NCBI RefSeq assembly: GCF_018374135.1
Contig: NZ_JAHAFS010000011.1
Location: forward strand, 24,416-88,415
Direction of reading: 5' to 3'
Length of the DNA: 64,000 bases
From: Campylobacter gracilis
GTDB taxonomy: Bacteria > Campylobacterota > Campylobacteria > Campylobacterales > Campylobacteraceae
Shown here: positions 51,444 through 60,878 of the stretch, in pieces
How positions within the stretch are numbered: position 1 is the stretch's first letter
How the letters are laid out: each line of letters opens with the position of its first letter
Notes under the pieces: generated by a model
The model's database searches: none
The model's input: the letters and a program-made list of their open reading frames with translations, nothing else
What the model was told of the DNA's origin: nothing
Made by a program: the position numbers and the translations under genes

Positions 51444-52439
51444 TTAAACGATCGCTAGCGCGGTAATTAGCACGCAAGCAAGAGCTAACGGCATGCAGAC
51501 TTTCCAGCAAAGCCCCATCAGCTGATCGGGGCGCAGATGCGGCCACGCCGCGCGCGCCCATAGGAAGCAGAAAAACACGAGGCTTGATTTTAATACCATC
51601 ATAATGCCGCCGGGGATAAACCAAAACGCGTTAAATCCGCCCAAAAACAGTAGCGTCGTAACGACGGAGTAGGTTATGATATTAGCGTATTCGCCGATAA
51701 AAAACATACCCCAGCGCATTCCCGAATACGCCGTCCCCGCACCCGCTACGATCTCGGTTTCGTTTTCGGTAAGGCACAGAGGCGTGCGGTTGCACTCTAC
51801 GAAAGCGGCGATCAGAAATAGCGCGAAGCAGACGGGCTCTTTCCAGATAAACCACTTGTCGATACCGCCGCTTTGCGCGCTTACGATGTCTATAAGCGAG
51901 AGCGAGCCGGTGATCATCACGATAGGGATTAGGCTAAGCCCGTTTATCACCTCAAAGCAGGTTATCTGCAAAAACGCGCGAAACGCGCCTATCGTGCCCC
52001 ATTTATTGTAGCTCGCAAGCCCTCCGATCAGCAGTCCGTAAACGCAGGTGCCGCTAGCTCCGAGTAGGAATAAAATTCCCACATTTATATCGCTTAAAAT
52101 CGGCTGTATCGTCCGCCCGCCGATAGTAAACTCCGGCAGCAGCGGCACCACCGAAAGCGCCACGAAAGCTCCCGTAGCCGATATGATCGGCGCGATTTTA
52201 AAAAGAAGCTTATTCGCCCGCGCAGGGATCGCGTCCTCTTTGGTAAAAAGCTTTATCATATCCGCGCCCACCTGCAAAAGTCCCGCAGGCCCGACCATAG
52301 AGGGTCCGATCCTGCGCTGCATAAAGGCAAGCACCTTACGCTCGGCATAGGTCGCAAGCCCCGAGAGCAGCGCGATGACGGCTAAAATCACGAGCGCCTT
52401 TAAGACGGTGGCTACGAAATAAAATACACTATCGCTCAT
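51444..52439 (-). CDS. nuoH: NADH-quinone oxidoreductase subunit H
   Basis: An eight-helix subunit at the quinone site, 331 residues. AERKVLAFMQRRIGPSMVGP, GSLSLIDIV and the acidic FVECNRTPLCLTENETEIV loop are characteristic. It overlaps the nuoG stop by 11 bases. Confidence 0.96.
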   Translation of the reverse strand: MSDSVFYFVATVLKALVILAVIALLSGLATYAERKVLAFMQRRIGPSMVGPAGLLQVGADMIKLFTKEDAIPARANKLLFKIAPIISATGAFVALSVVPLLPEFTIGGRTIQPILSDINVGILFLLGASGTCVYGLLIGGLASYNKWGTIGAFRAFLQITCFEVINGLSLIPIVMITGSLSLIDIVSAQSGGIDKWFIWKEPVCFALFLIAAFVECNRTPLCLTENETEIVAGAGTAYSGMRWGMFFIGEYANIITYSVVTTLLFLGGFNAFWFIPGGIMMVLKSSLVFFCFLWARAAWPHLRPDQLMGLCWKVCMPLALACVLITALAIV

Positions 52440-55095
52440 CTGCCCTCTCCTTTGAAATTTTCTCGATTTTTACGCCGGCGTAGCGCGAGGTTTTGAAAAA
52501 TATCTCACCGCGCAGCTTCTCGTCAAAATACGGCAGATACGCGCCGCTAAAGCCTGGATCGATCTTTACGCTAGCGACGATTTCGCGCTTTAAGCTTACG
52601 AGCCCCTCTGCGCCGCTTTCGCCATTTTCATTACCGGTGGCATCGGCTTTGCGAGCACCGCTTGCACGATCCGCTTTTTTTGCACGACCGGCACCGCCCT
52701 TGTCGCTTTCATTATCAGCAGCGCTAGCTTTAGGTGCGTCGCTAGTTTTTTCATTATGCCCCGCATCGTCCGCTTGGTAAATTTTAACGACGTCGCCCGC
52801 GCTCACGCCCAAGCTTTCGGCGATGCTAGGGCTTAGATACAGTGCGCCCGCTTCGCCAAGCCCGCTGCTTGCGCCGCTAAATTTATTGAATTGATGCAGA
52901 GGATTCGCCTCATAGATTAAAATTTCGCCCTCGCCTGCTCTAAGCGGCGCGGAAGGCGAAATTTCAAACTCCTCCTCGCTAGCGGCAAACTCCTTATTTC
53001 GCAGCTCATATCCGCGGTGGTTTGCGCCGCCGTTGTCGTAAAAATTTTCTAAATCATCAAATTTAACCTGCTCAAAATCTGCGCCCAAGCTTGACGTATA
53101 GCTGATCGCGTGTTCCGCGCAAACTCCCAGCGCACAGGCGATATCGTTTAGCTCATATCCGCCATAATCAAGCGCCGCATTGGTAGGCACTACGCGCTTG
53201 TCGTAGTTCGTAAACGTGCCCTCTTGCTGCACCAAGCTAGGCGCGTCCAGATCCGCTTCAAGCACGCCGAAGCTAATATCGCCCGCTTCGTTGTAGCCTA
53301 GCGTCTCGCCCGCGCTCATTTGCGCACTAAGCTCACAGATGAGCGCGACGCCAAGGCTATTCGTGCGCGGCGGCACCACTAGTACTTTTAGCGGCGTGTA
53401 GCGCTGCACCAAACCCGCTAGGCGCGCGAGCGTGGCGCTATTTGGCGTGCGGATAAAATCCTCGCCGACGATGAGCGAAAAGCTCTCCTTTTTAGCCAAA
53501 AGCTCATCCACTTTCTGCTCGTCCAGCCCGAGCGCTGCGGCAAAATTTGAAATTTTACTTTCCGTAACATTTTCGGAATTCTGCGCGGAATTTTTAGCAC
53601 CGCTGGCACTCGCAACGTTCTCGGTGCCATTTGCCTCCGTAGAATTTTCAGGATTTTGCGAATCCGCGGATTTCTCGTCTAAATTTTGCTTCGCCGCGGC
53701 GCGCGAAATTTTAAATTCCGCCGCGAGTTTCGCATCCAGCCACCCAGGCAGATCGCGCCCGAACTTTTGCAAGATCCAAAGTAGGATCTGCGCCTCCAAC
53801 CCCGCGGCGTGCGGCTGATGGATGAAATTTTTACTAAAGCCTTTAATGCCCTCGTCGCAAAACGGATGGAAATAGATTCCGCTTGCCTTATTTAGCTTGC
53901 AGGCGCTGTTTACCGCATAGCCCAGATTTGGAGCGTCGCTGCGCAAAAATGTGCCGCAAACGACGATGAAATCGCTATTTTTAATCGTCTGAGAATCCGC
54001 ATTATAAAATTTCGTGCCGCTAAGCTTTGAAAATTCGCGCAGGAATTTTTGATAGGCAAGCGCTTCGTCGTTGATCAGAGCGAGTTTAAATTTTTGCCGC
54101 AAAAGCTCTAAAATCCGGGCTTCTTCATTGGTGATGAAACTATTAAATTTAATATTTTTGATCTCGCCGTCCTCGATGCCGCGCACGATGCGGTCAAAAA
54201 CCGCTTCGTTTTTGCTCGCCCGCTCGTTTGAGAAATCCCAGCCAAAGCGCGCTGCGGCGTGTAGGACGCTAAAATTTACGTCGCTGCTAACGCGATAAAT
54301 TTTTTCACGCGGCTCGCCTATGCTGCGGCGCTTGATCTCGTAATAAAGTAGTTCGCAGTCGCTGCTGTGCGGATTAGAAGCGGGGATTTGACGCAGCTCC
54401 CAGGCGTTTGAAACGTATTTAAACGCGCTCTCTACCAGAGCCCCCGTCGGGCAGACCGCCGCGCTCTCGCCGTAGTTTACGCAATCATCCTCATTGTTAA
54501 CCCGCGCGATTAGGCTTTTTTGCAGCTTGTTCCACACGGCGTAGGCGTCTTTGGGCATCACGTCCTTTTGCTCCTTACTAAGCGCGTCTCCGCCGCGCGG
54601 GACGAGCTTAAACGCATCTACGCCCAAGCGGTCTTTCGCGGCGGTGATACAGCGCTCGCAGACGATACAAAGGCTAGGATCGTAGCTCAAATATCCCCAA
54701 TCCTGCACCTCGCGCGCCGTATCGCGGATAGCGTAGCTTTGAGCGTTTGTGCGCATCAGATGAGCTAAATTTTGAAGTTCGCACTCGCCGCTTTGATCGC
54801 AAACCCCGCACGCCATCGGATGGTTGATGCAATAAACCTGCGTGATCGCCTCGCGCTCAGCATCGATCTCGGGGCTGCGGCTGTAAACGACCATGCCGTC
54901 TTTGGCTTTGGCGTTGCAGCTATAGACGCGCTTGCCGTCCGCTTCAACCATACAAAGCCTGCATGCGAGCGTCGGCGTACCGCCGCTTAGATAACAAAGC
55001 GCAGGGATAAAAACGCCGCAACGACGCGCGACCTGTAAGATATACTCGCCCTCGTCGCACTCGCAAGTTTTGCCGTCGATCGTGATCTTTGCCAT
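52429..55095 (-). CDS. nuoG: NADH-quinone oxidoreductase subunit G with two low-complexity insertions
   Basis: The large iron-sulfur subunit, about 888 residues from the ATG at 55095 (AAGGTTTAAA upstream). The 2Fe-2S site lies in GVFIPALCYLSGG and CRLCMVEADG, then HPMACGVCDQSGECELQ, CIVCERC and CPTGALVES for the further clusters. Two low-complexity segments are present at about 458-512 (NPENSTEANGTENVASASGA) and 775-828 (Asp/Lys/Ala-rich). The first has eight RAATTY words in about 160 bases; the second is not rich in them. The molybdopterin-type C-terminal region carries no visible cofactor motif. Confidence 0.93.
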   Translation of the reverse strand: MAKITIDGKTCECDEGEYILQVARRCGVFIPALCYLSGGTPTLACRLCMVEADGKRVYSCNAKAKDGMVVYSRSPEIDAEREAITQVYCINHPMACGVCDQSGECELQNLAHLMRTNAQSYAIRDTAREVQDWGYLSYDPSLCIVCERCITAAKDRLGVDAFKLVPRGGDALSKEQKDVMPKDAYAVWNKLQKSLIARVNNEDDCVNYGESAAVCPTGALVESAFKYVSNAWELRQIPASNPHSSDCELLYYEIKRRSIGEPREKIYRVSSDVNFSVLHAAARFGWDFSNERASKNEAVFDRIVRGIEDGEIKNIKFNSFITNEEARILELLRQKFKLALINDEALAYQKFLREFSKLSGTKFYNADSQTIKNSDFIVVCGTFLRSDAPNLGYAVNSACKLNKASGIYFHPFCDEGIKGFSKNFIHQPHAAGLEAQILLWILQKFGRDLPGWLDAKLAAEFKISRAAAKQNLDEKSADSQNPENSTEANGTENVASASGAKNSAQNSENVTESKISNFAAALGLDEQKVDELLAKKESFSLIVGEDFIRTPNSATLARLAGLVQRYTPLKVLVVPPRTNSLGVALICELSAQMSAGETLGYNEAGDISFGVLEADLDAPSLVQQEGTFTNYDKRVVPTNAALDYGGYELNDIACALGVCAEHAISYTSSLGADFEQVKFDDLENFYDNGGANHRGYELRNKEFAASEEEFEISPSAPLRAGEGEILIYEANPLHQFNKFSGASSGLGEAGALYLSPSIAESLGVSAGDVVKIYQADDAGHNEKTSDAPKASAADNESDKGGAGRAKKADRASGARKADATGNENGESGAEGLVSLKREIVASVKIDPGFSGAYLPYFDEKLRGEIFFKTSRYAGVKIEKISKERADER

Positions 55096-55096
55096 T

Positions 55097-55804
55097 TTAA
55101 ACCTTAGAAATTTCTGCGAGTTCGAAATTATAACCGCCAAAGCCCTGCCCGCCCGAGCCCAAAAGCGCGATCGTGCCCTTTAGCTCCTCATCCAAAATAA
55201 ATTCTTTTTCTAAATTTAGGTGCGGCGTTTTGATGCGGACGCGATCGCCGTGTTTGATCTTAGCAACCATACTAAAATACCTTCCGCCGATTAGTCGGTC
55301 GTCCGCATCGTGTTTGAAAACCACGGCGCCGTCGAAATTCTCAGGCTCTTTAAGGGGGCTTAAATTTGCCCGTCCTTGCGCGCCCAAATCAGCTCGCTCG
55401 CCGCGTAAGCTTAAAATTTTAACCCCGAACTTCGCCGCTATGAGAGATAGAAAGGCTTTGATATTTTCGGCGTCGGGATGAGTTTTAATGAGCGCATCGT
55501 CGATCAAAAGCGCGTCGCATCCGCTTTGCAGAAACTCCGCGATCTGCTCGATCTCCTCCTCGCCCACGCTGCTTTCGCCGCTTAGATACTCCAGATCCAG
55601 ATCCGCAAAATAGGGCTCGTCGCAAAAACTAGCGCAGATTAGCGCCAGCACGAAGCTTTGCGCGCCGATCTCGCATTTTATCAGCTCGCCCGGAAGATGC
55701 GGATCTTGCAGCGGCGATACGCTTAAAATTTCAGCGCTCTTAAAACCTTCTGCAAGCGCGGGATTTTGCAAGCTAAGCAGCGACGCAAAATTTAAAATTT
55801 TCAT
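55097..55804 (-). CDS. campylobacterial complex I subunit replacing NuoF
   Basis: About 235 residues from the ATG at 55804 (GGGGAGAGG upstream), overlapping the stop of the gene before it (ATGA). The sequence has neither the FMN/NADH-binding motifs nor the cluster cysteines of NuoF. It contains CEIGAQSFVLALICASF and acidic segments (YLSGESSVGEEEIEQIAEFL). In C. jejuni the equivalent gene holds the nuoF position and the complex takes electrons from a donor other than NADH, reported to be flavodoxin. A direct function cannot be read from the sequence. Confidence 0.8.
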   Translation of the reverse strand: MKILNFASLLSLQNPALAEGFKSAEILSVSPLQDPHLPGELIKCEIGAQSFVLALICASFCDEPYFADLDLEYLSGESSVGEEEIEQIAEFLQSGCDALLIDDALIKTHPDAENIKAFLSLIAAKFGVKILSLRGERADLGAQGRANLSPLKEPENFDGAVVFKHDADDRLIGGRYFSMVAKIKHGDRVRIKTPHLNLEKEFILDEELKGTIALLGSGGQGFGGYNFELAEISKV

Positions 55805-56031
55805 CCTCTCCCCTTTTTGGCGACGACCATCCAATCGACTTGGTTATAACGGATCGAGCTTAAAAGCGTAGAATTTAGCCCCTCCACCAGATCGGCGCTT
55901 TTTTGAACAGCGCTAAAATCACCCATCTCAAACATAAAGATCATTGTCTCGCCGCGAGCGGAATTTTTTAAAATTTCGCCCATGCGGTTTAAAAATTTAT
56001 CGCCCAGATGCCTCAAATCGTAGCGCTTCAT
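55801..56031 (-). CDS. campylobacterial complex I subunit replacing NuoE
   Basis: A 76-residue protein (MKRYDLRHLGDKFLNRMGEI) with no cysteines of the NuoE 2Fe-2S site. It occupies the nuoE position and overlaps nuoD upstream (four bases) and the next gene. The family is confined to Campylobacterota as far as I know. It probably helps dock the alternative electron donor. Confidence 0.8.
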   Translation of the reverse strand: MKRYDLRHLGDKFLNRMGEILKNSARGETMIFMFEMGDFSAVQKSADLVEGLNSTLLSSIRYNQVDWMVVAKKGRG

Positions 56032-57254
56032 CGATCCACCTCGCCTAAAATGATATTCGTGCTGCCGATGATCGCCGCGGCGTCGGCAAGATACTGCCCG
56101 GGTAAAATTTCTTCATAGACCGCGCAGTGCCAAAAGCTCGGCGTGCGGATCTTAAGGCGGTAGGGGCGGCTTTCGCCCATCGAGCGGATATAAAATCCAA
56201 GCTCGCCCTTAGGGCTCTCGCTCGCAGCGTAAATTTCGCCCACGGGCGGGCGCAGGCCCTGCGTAACCAGCACAAAATGCTGCATCAGCGAGTAGTTTTG
56301 CGTCATGATCTGCTCTTTGCTAGGATTTACGTAAGCGGGATCGATCGCTAAAATTTGCGGATCGCTTAGCGGATAGTGTTTCGCGCACTGGCGCAAAATT
56401 TTAAGGCTCTCGCGCATCTCCGCCATATAGCACTTATAGCGCGCGTAGCAATCGCCCTCGCTCGCATACGGCACGTCGAAATCAAGCTCGTCGTAGATGA
56501 GATAGGGCTCCTCTTTGCGGATATCCCAAGCATGCCCGCTAGCGCGGAGCGTCACGCCGCTACAGCCGCAGCTAAGAGCCGCTTCGTGCGAGATCACGCC
56601 CACCCCTTCGGTTCGCATCAGCCAAATTCTATTCGTATCGAGCATATCTTCAAATTCTTTAATGTCGCTCGGAAATTCGTCGCAAAATTTCAACATCTCT
56701 TCTAACCAGCCGTTAGGCAGGTCCAAAAATACGCCGCCGATTTTGATATTGTTGTGCGTAAGGCGCGCGCCGCAGTATTTTTCTATGAGATCGAGTATGT
56801 ATTCGCGCGAGCGAAAGCAGTAGAGAAATACCGTCATCGCGCCGATATCAAGCGCGTGCGTACCCAAAAACAAAAGGTGCGAGCTGATGCGATTAAGCTC
56901 CAATAAGATCGTGCGGATGATCTGCGCGCGGCGCGGCACTTCGATGCCGCAGAGCTTCTCTACCGCGGCGCAAAAGCCGTAGTTGTTCGAGCCCGATGCG
57001 ACGTAATCGATGCGATCTGTTACTGGGACGAACTCCGCGTAGATCATATTTTCGGCCATCTTTTCGATGCCTCGGTGCATATAGCCTACGCCGGGGCGGG
57101 CTCGCACGATGCGCTCGCCGTCAAGCTCCAGCACGAGCTTTAGCTGGCCGTGCGCGCTTGGATGCTGCGGGCCGAAATTTAAAATCATATTCGCGCCCTC
57201 GCGCTCGTACTCGATATTTTCGAAAAACGGCCTTAGCTTGCTTGGATTTTGCAT
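56028..57254 (-). CDS. nuoD: NADH-quinone oxidoreductase subunit D
   Basis: The 49-kDa quinone-site subunit, 408 residues. NFGPQHPSAHGQLKLVLELD, GYMHRGIEKMAENMIYAEF and GDCYARYKCYMAEMRESL are conserved. The separate nuoC and nuoD genes are as in other Campylobacter. Starts directly at the last base of nuoC. Confidence 0.97.
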   Translation of the reverse strand: MQNPSKLRPFFENIEYEREGANMILNFGPQHPSAHGQLKLVLELDGERIVRARPGVGYMHRGIEKMAENMIYAEFVPVTDRIDYVASGSNNYGFCAAVEKLCGIEVPRRAQIIRTILLELNRISSHLLFLGTHALDIGAMTVFLYCFRSREYILDLIEKYCGARLTHNNIKIGGVFLDLPNGWLEEMLKFCDEFPSDIKEFEDMLDTNRIWLMRTEGVGVISHEAALSCGCSGVTLRASGHAWDIRKEEPYLIYDELDFDVPYASEGDCYARYKCYMAEMRESLKILRQCAKHYPLSDPQILAIDPAYVNPSKEQIMTQNYSLMQHFVLVTQGLRPPVGEIYAASESPKGELGFYIRSMGESRPYRLKIRTPSFWHCAVYEEILPGQYLADAAAIIGSTNIILGEVDR

Positions 57255-58042
57255 TATTTTCTCTTTGTGATGATCTTGTAAATTCCGCGTTTAGCGCGTT
57301 TTACAAAGCGCACGCCGCCCTCTTCTTGGTATTCTTGTAAAATTTTCTCTTGCGGCCGAGGCTCGCCGTAACCGCTCTCGTGATAGAGCCGCGCGAAGTT
57401 AAAGGTATCTTTTTCATCTACGAATGCGGAATTTCGGTTTTCTTCGCCGATCCGCTCGCGCGCGTCAGATCCAAAAATTTTATCCACCTCGTACCACTTG
57501 GCAAACTCGTCTCCTTGCAGCGGATAGGACTTTAAAAGCGGGTGTCCGAACCAATCATCGGGCATTATTAGGCGCGCCAAGTTCGGATGGGCCTCTATCC
57601 AAACGCCCATCATATCGTATAGCTCACGCTCCGCCCAGTTCGCGCTTTTGTAGATGCCCGCAGCGCTTTGCAAAAAGCTCTCATTCGGCACGAAACACTT
57701 TAGCCGCGCGCGGCGCGCCCTTTTGATATCCAAAAGCTGATAGAAAACCTCGATGCCGCCGCGAGCCTCGGTAAAATCCACGCCGCTTAGCTCGCATAAA
57801 ATTTCATATCCCGCGCCCTTAAGAGCACGCAGCGCCGCTAAATTTTGCGCAGGCTCTACATAAAGCACGAGAGTGTTAAATTCCACGTACGAGTTTAAAA
57901 TTTGTATGCCTTCAAGCGCGTCCAGATCGTCTTTGAAATCGCTCTCGTTTGCGCTGGATTTAGGCGTTTCCTCGGGGATGAAAAATCTGTCTTTGTAGTA
58001 ATTTTTTTTACTCTGATCGCCTTTGGGATTAAATTTTCTCAT
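57254..58042 (-). CDS. nuoC: NADH-quinone oxidoreductase subunit C
   Basis: The 30-kDa subunit, about 262 residues from the ATG at 58042, which overlaps the nuoB stop by one base. LCELSGVDFTEARGG, YKSANWAERELYDMMGVW and MPDDWFGHPLLKSYP identify it. It has a longer, charged N-terminus than E. coli NuoC and a basic C-terminal extension after the conserved domain. Confidence 0.95.
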   Translation of the reverse strand: MRKFNPKGDQSKKNYYKDRFFIPEETPKSSANESDFKDDLDALEGIQILNSYVEFNTLVLYVEPAQNLAALRALKGAGYEILCELSGVDFTEARGGIEVFYQLLDIKRARRARLKCFVPNESFLQSAAGIYKSANWAERELYDMMGVWIEAHPNLARLIMPDDWFGHPLLKSYPLQGDEFAKWYEVDKIFGSDARERIGEENRNSAFVDEKDTFNFARLYHESGYGEPRPQEKILQEYQEEGGVRFVKRAKRGIYKIITKRK

Positions 58043-58551
58043 CAGATCAGCCTTTTTGCTTTCTGCGCGCGGCGCGGAGTTTGGGTGCGAATCTTTTTTT
58101 GCAGCACCATCATCGCAAACTGCAGCGTCTCGGGGCGCGGCGCGCATCCGGGCAGATAGATATCAACTGGCACTATTCGGTCACAGCCTTGAACGGTCGC
58201 GTAGGTATTAAACATCCCTCCGGTATTGGCGCAGCTGCCCATGCTGATGACCCATTTGGGTTCGGGCATCGCGTCGTATAGGCGGCGCGTAAATTCGGCG
58301 TGCTTTTTGCTAAGCGTGCCTGCGATTATCATCACATCCGATTGCTTGGCGCTTGCGCGAAATATCGTGCCGAAGCGGTCAAAGTCAAATCTGCCCGCGC
58401 CCGCTGCCATCATCTCGATCGCACAGCAAGCAAGCCCGTATGTCATCGCCCACAAAGAGTTACTTCTGCCCCACGCAATTAGCTTATCGACGGTGGTAAG
58501 AACTACGGGAAGTCCGTTTTCGCGCGCGTAGTTTATCTTATGCTCTGCCAA
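58042..58551 (-). CDS. nuoB: NADH-quinone oxidoreductase subunit B
   Basis: Holds the last cluster (N2) before quinone; 169 residues. The cysteine pair LACCAIEM and MGSCANTGGMFN, plus DIYLPGCAPRPE, provide the four ligands. It overlaps nuoA by 19 bases. Confidence 0.97.
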   Translation of the reverse strand: MAEHKINYARENGLPVVLTTVDKLIAWGRSNSLWAMTYGLACCAIEMMAAGAGRFDFDRFGTIFRASAKQSDVMIIAGTLSKKHAEFTRRLYDAMPEPKWVISMGSCANTGGMFNTYATVQGCDRIVPVDIYLPGCAPRPETLQFAMMVLQKKIRTQTPRRAQKAKRLI

Positions 58552-58922
58552 TTTAGCGCTCCTTTTTTCCAGGCGTAGATGAAACCGATGCCTAATAATA
58601 CGATGAAAAACGCCATCTCTACAAGCCCGAACACGCCTAAAATTTTAAAATTTACCGCCCACGGAAACATAAAGATAATCTCGACGTCAAAAAGTATGAA
58701 AAGCACGGCTATCAAAAAAAAGTGGGAGTTTATTCGGTTAGGCTGTTTGACGGCCTCGGGGCCGCTTTCGTAAATTTCGCCCTTTAGCCGTTCGTCGCGT
58801 CTATCTGCCAAACGCGAGCCTACCAAAGAGGATAGTTTAACGATGAGCGAAAAGACACAAAAAGCTAGGATTAGCATTACAAATATTCCGAAATACGGGC
58901 TTTGCAGCGGAATTCTAGACAT
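58533..58922 (-). CDS. nuoA: NADH-quinone oxidoreductase subunit A
   Basis: A three-helix membrane subunit, 129 residues. The conserved YESGPEAV loop and FFLIAVLFILFDVEIIFMFPW are clear. First gene of the 14-gene nuo operon, with a promoter-like TACAAT 31 bases upstream and GAGGCG as ribosome site. Confidence 0.96.
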   Translation of the reverse strand: MSRIPLQSPYFGIFVMLILAFCVFSLIVKLSSLVGSRLADRRDERLKGEIYESGPEAVKQPNRINSHFFLIAVLFILFDVEIIFMFPWAVNFKILGVFGLVEMAFFIVLLGIGFIYAWKKGALNWQSIR

Positions 58923-58952
58923 TTTTCGCCTCGGTTTTAAAATTTAATGTGG

Positions 58953-58958
58953 ATTGTA
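58953..58958 (-). promoter_or_regulatory. candidate promoter (-10) of the nuo operon
   Basis: The minus strand reads CGTTACAATCC, with TACAAT as -10, 31 bases before the nuoA ATG, in the 173-base divergent region shared with the phosphate permease gene. Confidence 0.5.
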
Positions 58959-59066
58959 ACGAAGTATTGATTTAATAAAGCTTAGCGCGCGCCACTAAAT
59001 TCGCTTTTAAAATTAAAATTTATATACCTCGCCCGTGCGATTTAGTGGGGATTAAGGCGCGTGTGG

Positions 59067-59072
59067 TAAAAT
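59067..59072 (+). promoter_or_regulatory. candidate -10 element of the phosphate permease gene
   Basis: TGTGGTAAAATTTCG stands 24-29 bases before the ATG and has TAAAAT in the right place. AGGGAGAG provides the ribosome site. Confidence 0.35.
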
Positions 59073-59095
59073 TTCGCGGATTTTAAGGGAGAGCT

Positions 59096-60658
59096 ATGAA
59101 ATCTAGCAAGATAAGTCTCATTTTCTACGGCATATTCTGCGGCGTAACAATCTATTTTCTTATCTGGGGATTCGGTTTTATAGGAAGCGGCGATAAAACG
59201 CTATTTTTGGTTTCGGTATTTTTGGGCATCTTTATGGCCTTTAATATCGGCGGAAACGACGTGGCAAATTCCTTCGGCACCAGCGTCGGAAGCGGCACCC
59301 TTAGTATCGCGCAAGCCCTTTGTATCGCGGCGGTATTTGAAGCAAGCGGCGCTGTAATCGCAGGCGGTGAAGTAACCTCGACGATTCGCAGCGGCATAAT
59401 CGATCTTAGCAAAATGGACGTGCATCCTAGAGACTTTATCTACGTAATGATGAGCGCGCTTTTTGCGGCGGGCGCGTGGCTGCTTTTTGCCAGCAGAAAG
59501 GGTTTGCCCGTATCCACCACTCATGCGATCATCGGCGGTATCGTGGGCTCGGGGCTTACGCTAGGCGCCCTGCTTAATACCGCAGAGACTTCCGCATTGT
59601 GGCTCGTGCAGTGGGATAAGATCGGCAAAATAGCGATCTCTTGGGTGCTCTCGCCGATTTTGGGCGGAGTGATCTCCTTTGGAATTTTCTGGCTTATCAA
59701 ACATTATATTTTGGATTACAACCGCTACGCTCAAATAAAGATCGACCGCATAAAGCGCGAAAAAAAATCTCTCCGCAAATTGCATAAAAAGACCTTCGAG
59801 ACCCTGGACGACATTCAAAAGATCGCCTATGCAGAAGCGCTAAATCACGATATTTACGCGATGCGCGATCCCGATTTTGACCCAAGCGAGCTGGATAGCG
59901 AGTATTATAAAAAGGTGATCGAGCTTGACGCTAAAAAAGAGAAGCTCAAATCCCACAAAGCCCTAGAGTACGGGATCCCCGCCGTAGCGGGTATCGGCGC
60001 TTTCGTAATCTCGGCGATGCTGATATTTAAGGGGCTGCATAATCTAAATTTCGGGCTTACGAATTTTTACAACTACCTCATCATCGGTATGTCGACGCTA
60101 ATTACCTGGCTTTTGATGTTTATTTTCGCTAAAACCCTACGCCGCTCAAATTTAAACAAATCCGCGTTTTTGATGTTTAGCTGGCTGCAGGTGCTCACTG
60201 CTAGCGGCTTTGCCTTTTCGCACGGCAGCAACGACATCGCAAACGCCGTGGGTCCGTTTGCCGCCATCATCGATACGATGGCTACGAATAGTATCAATCC
60301 CTCCACTCCCGTGCCGCAGCAGATTATGATAATGTTCGCAGTAGCCCTCATAGCGGGGCTTTGGTTCATCGGCAAAGAGGTGATCGCCACCGTAGGCACC
60401 AATCTTACGAAAATTCACCCCGCCTCGGGCTTTAGCGCCGAGCTCGCAAGCGCCGTCGTCGTCATGGCGGCATCGGTGCTTGGACTTCCGATCTCCTCGA
60501 CCCACGTGCTAATCGGCGCGATTTTAGGAATCGGCTTGGTAAATCACAGCACGAACTGGTCGCTGATGAAGCCGATCGGGCTAGCGTGGATCATCACCCT
60601 ACCCGTCTCGGCGCTGCTTTCGGCGTTTGCATTCGTGCTTTTGCGCCACGTATTTTAG
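59096..60658 (+). CDS. pit: PiT-family inorganic phosphate permease
   Basis: A membrane transporter of 520 residues that takes up phosphate with a cation or proton. The family signature occurs twice: FNIGGNDVANSFGTSVGSG near 50 and FSHGSNDIANAVGP near 377, as expected for the inverted repeat fold. About ten hydrophobic helices surround a long charged cytoplasmic loop (about 205-290). No PhoU-like partner is adjacent. Single-gene unit. Confidence 0.92.
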   Translation: MKSSKISLIFYGIFCGVTIYFLIWGFGFIGSGDKTLFLVSVFLGIFMAFNIGGNDVANSFGTSVGSGTLSIAQALCIAAVFEASGAVIAGGEVTSTIRSGIIDLSKMDVHPRDFIYVMMSALFAAGAWLLFASRKGLPVSTTHAIIGGIVGSGLTLGALLNTAETSALWLVQWDKIGKIAISWVLSPILGGVISFGIFWLIKHYILDYNRYAQIKIDRIKREKKSLRKLHKKTFETLDDIQKIAYAEALNHDIYAMRDPDFDPSELDSEYYKKVIELDAKKEKLKSHKALEYGIPAVAGIGAFVISAMLIFKGLHNLNFGLTNFYNYLIIGMSTLITWLLMFIFAKTLRRSNLNKSAFLMFSWLQVLTASGFAFSHGSNDIANAVGPFAAIIDTMATNSINPSTPVPQQIMIMFAVALIAGLWFIGKEVIATVGTNLTKIHPASGFSAELASAVVVMAASVLGLPISSTHVLIGAILGIGLVNHSTNWSLMKPIGLAWIITLPVSALLSAFAFVLLRHVF

Positions 60659-60848
60659 GCTAAATTTAAAAATCCGCTCCCTGAAATTTTAAAATTTCGC
60701 AAATTTCTACGCAGGCTAAATTTTAAAATTTCACGGCGCCAAAGCGAGTAAATTTTGCAGCTCCTCTTGCGGCGCATCACCGCATAAAACTCGCTAGCGA
60801 CGGCACAGATTCGCCCGCATGCTCTTTAAAATTTAATAAAATTTTAGC

Positions 60849-60854
60849 TACAAT
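60849..60854 (+). promoter_or_regulatory. candidate promoter (-10) of azlCD
   Basis: TTAGCTACAATCGC contains TACAAT 24 bases before the azlC ATG, with AGGAAAA as ribosome site. Confidence 0.45.
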
Positions 60855-60878
60855 CGCGCTTTTAAATTTAGGAAAAAT

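Noticed and set aside
51433..51624. Longer N-terminus for NuoI
   Set aside because: It lies within nuoH, lacks a site, and NuoI proteins begin near MARYVQIDK.
59152..59524. Minus-strand frames opposite the phosphate permease
   Set aside because: They are shadows of the GND-rich plus-strand coding sequence with no ribosome sites.
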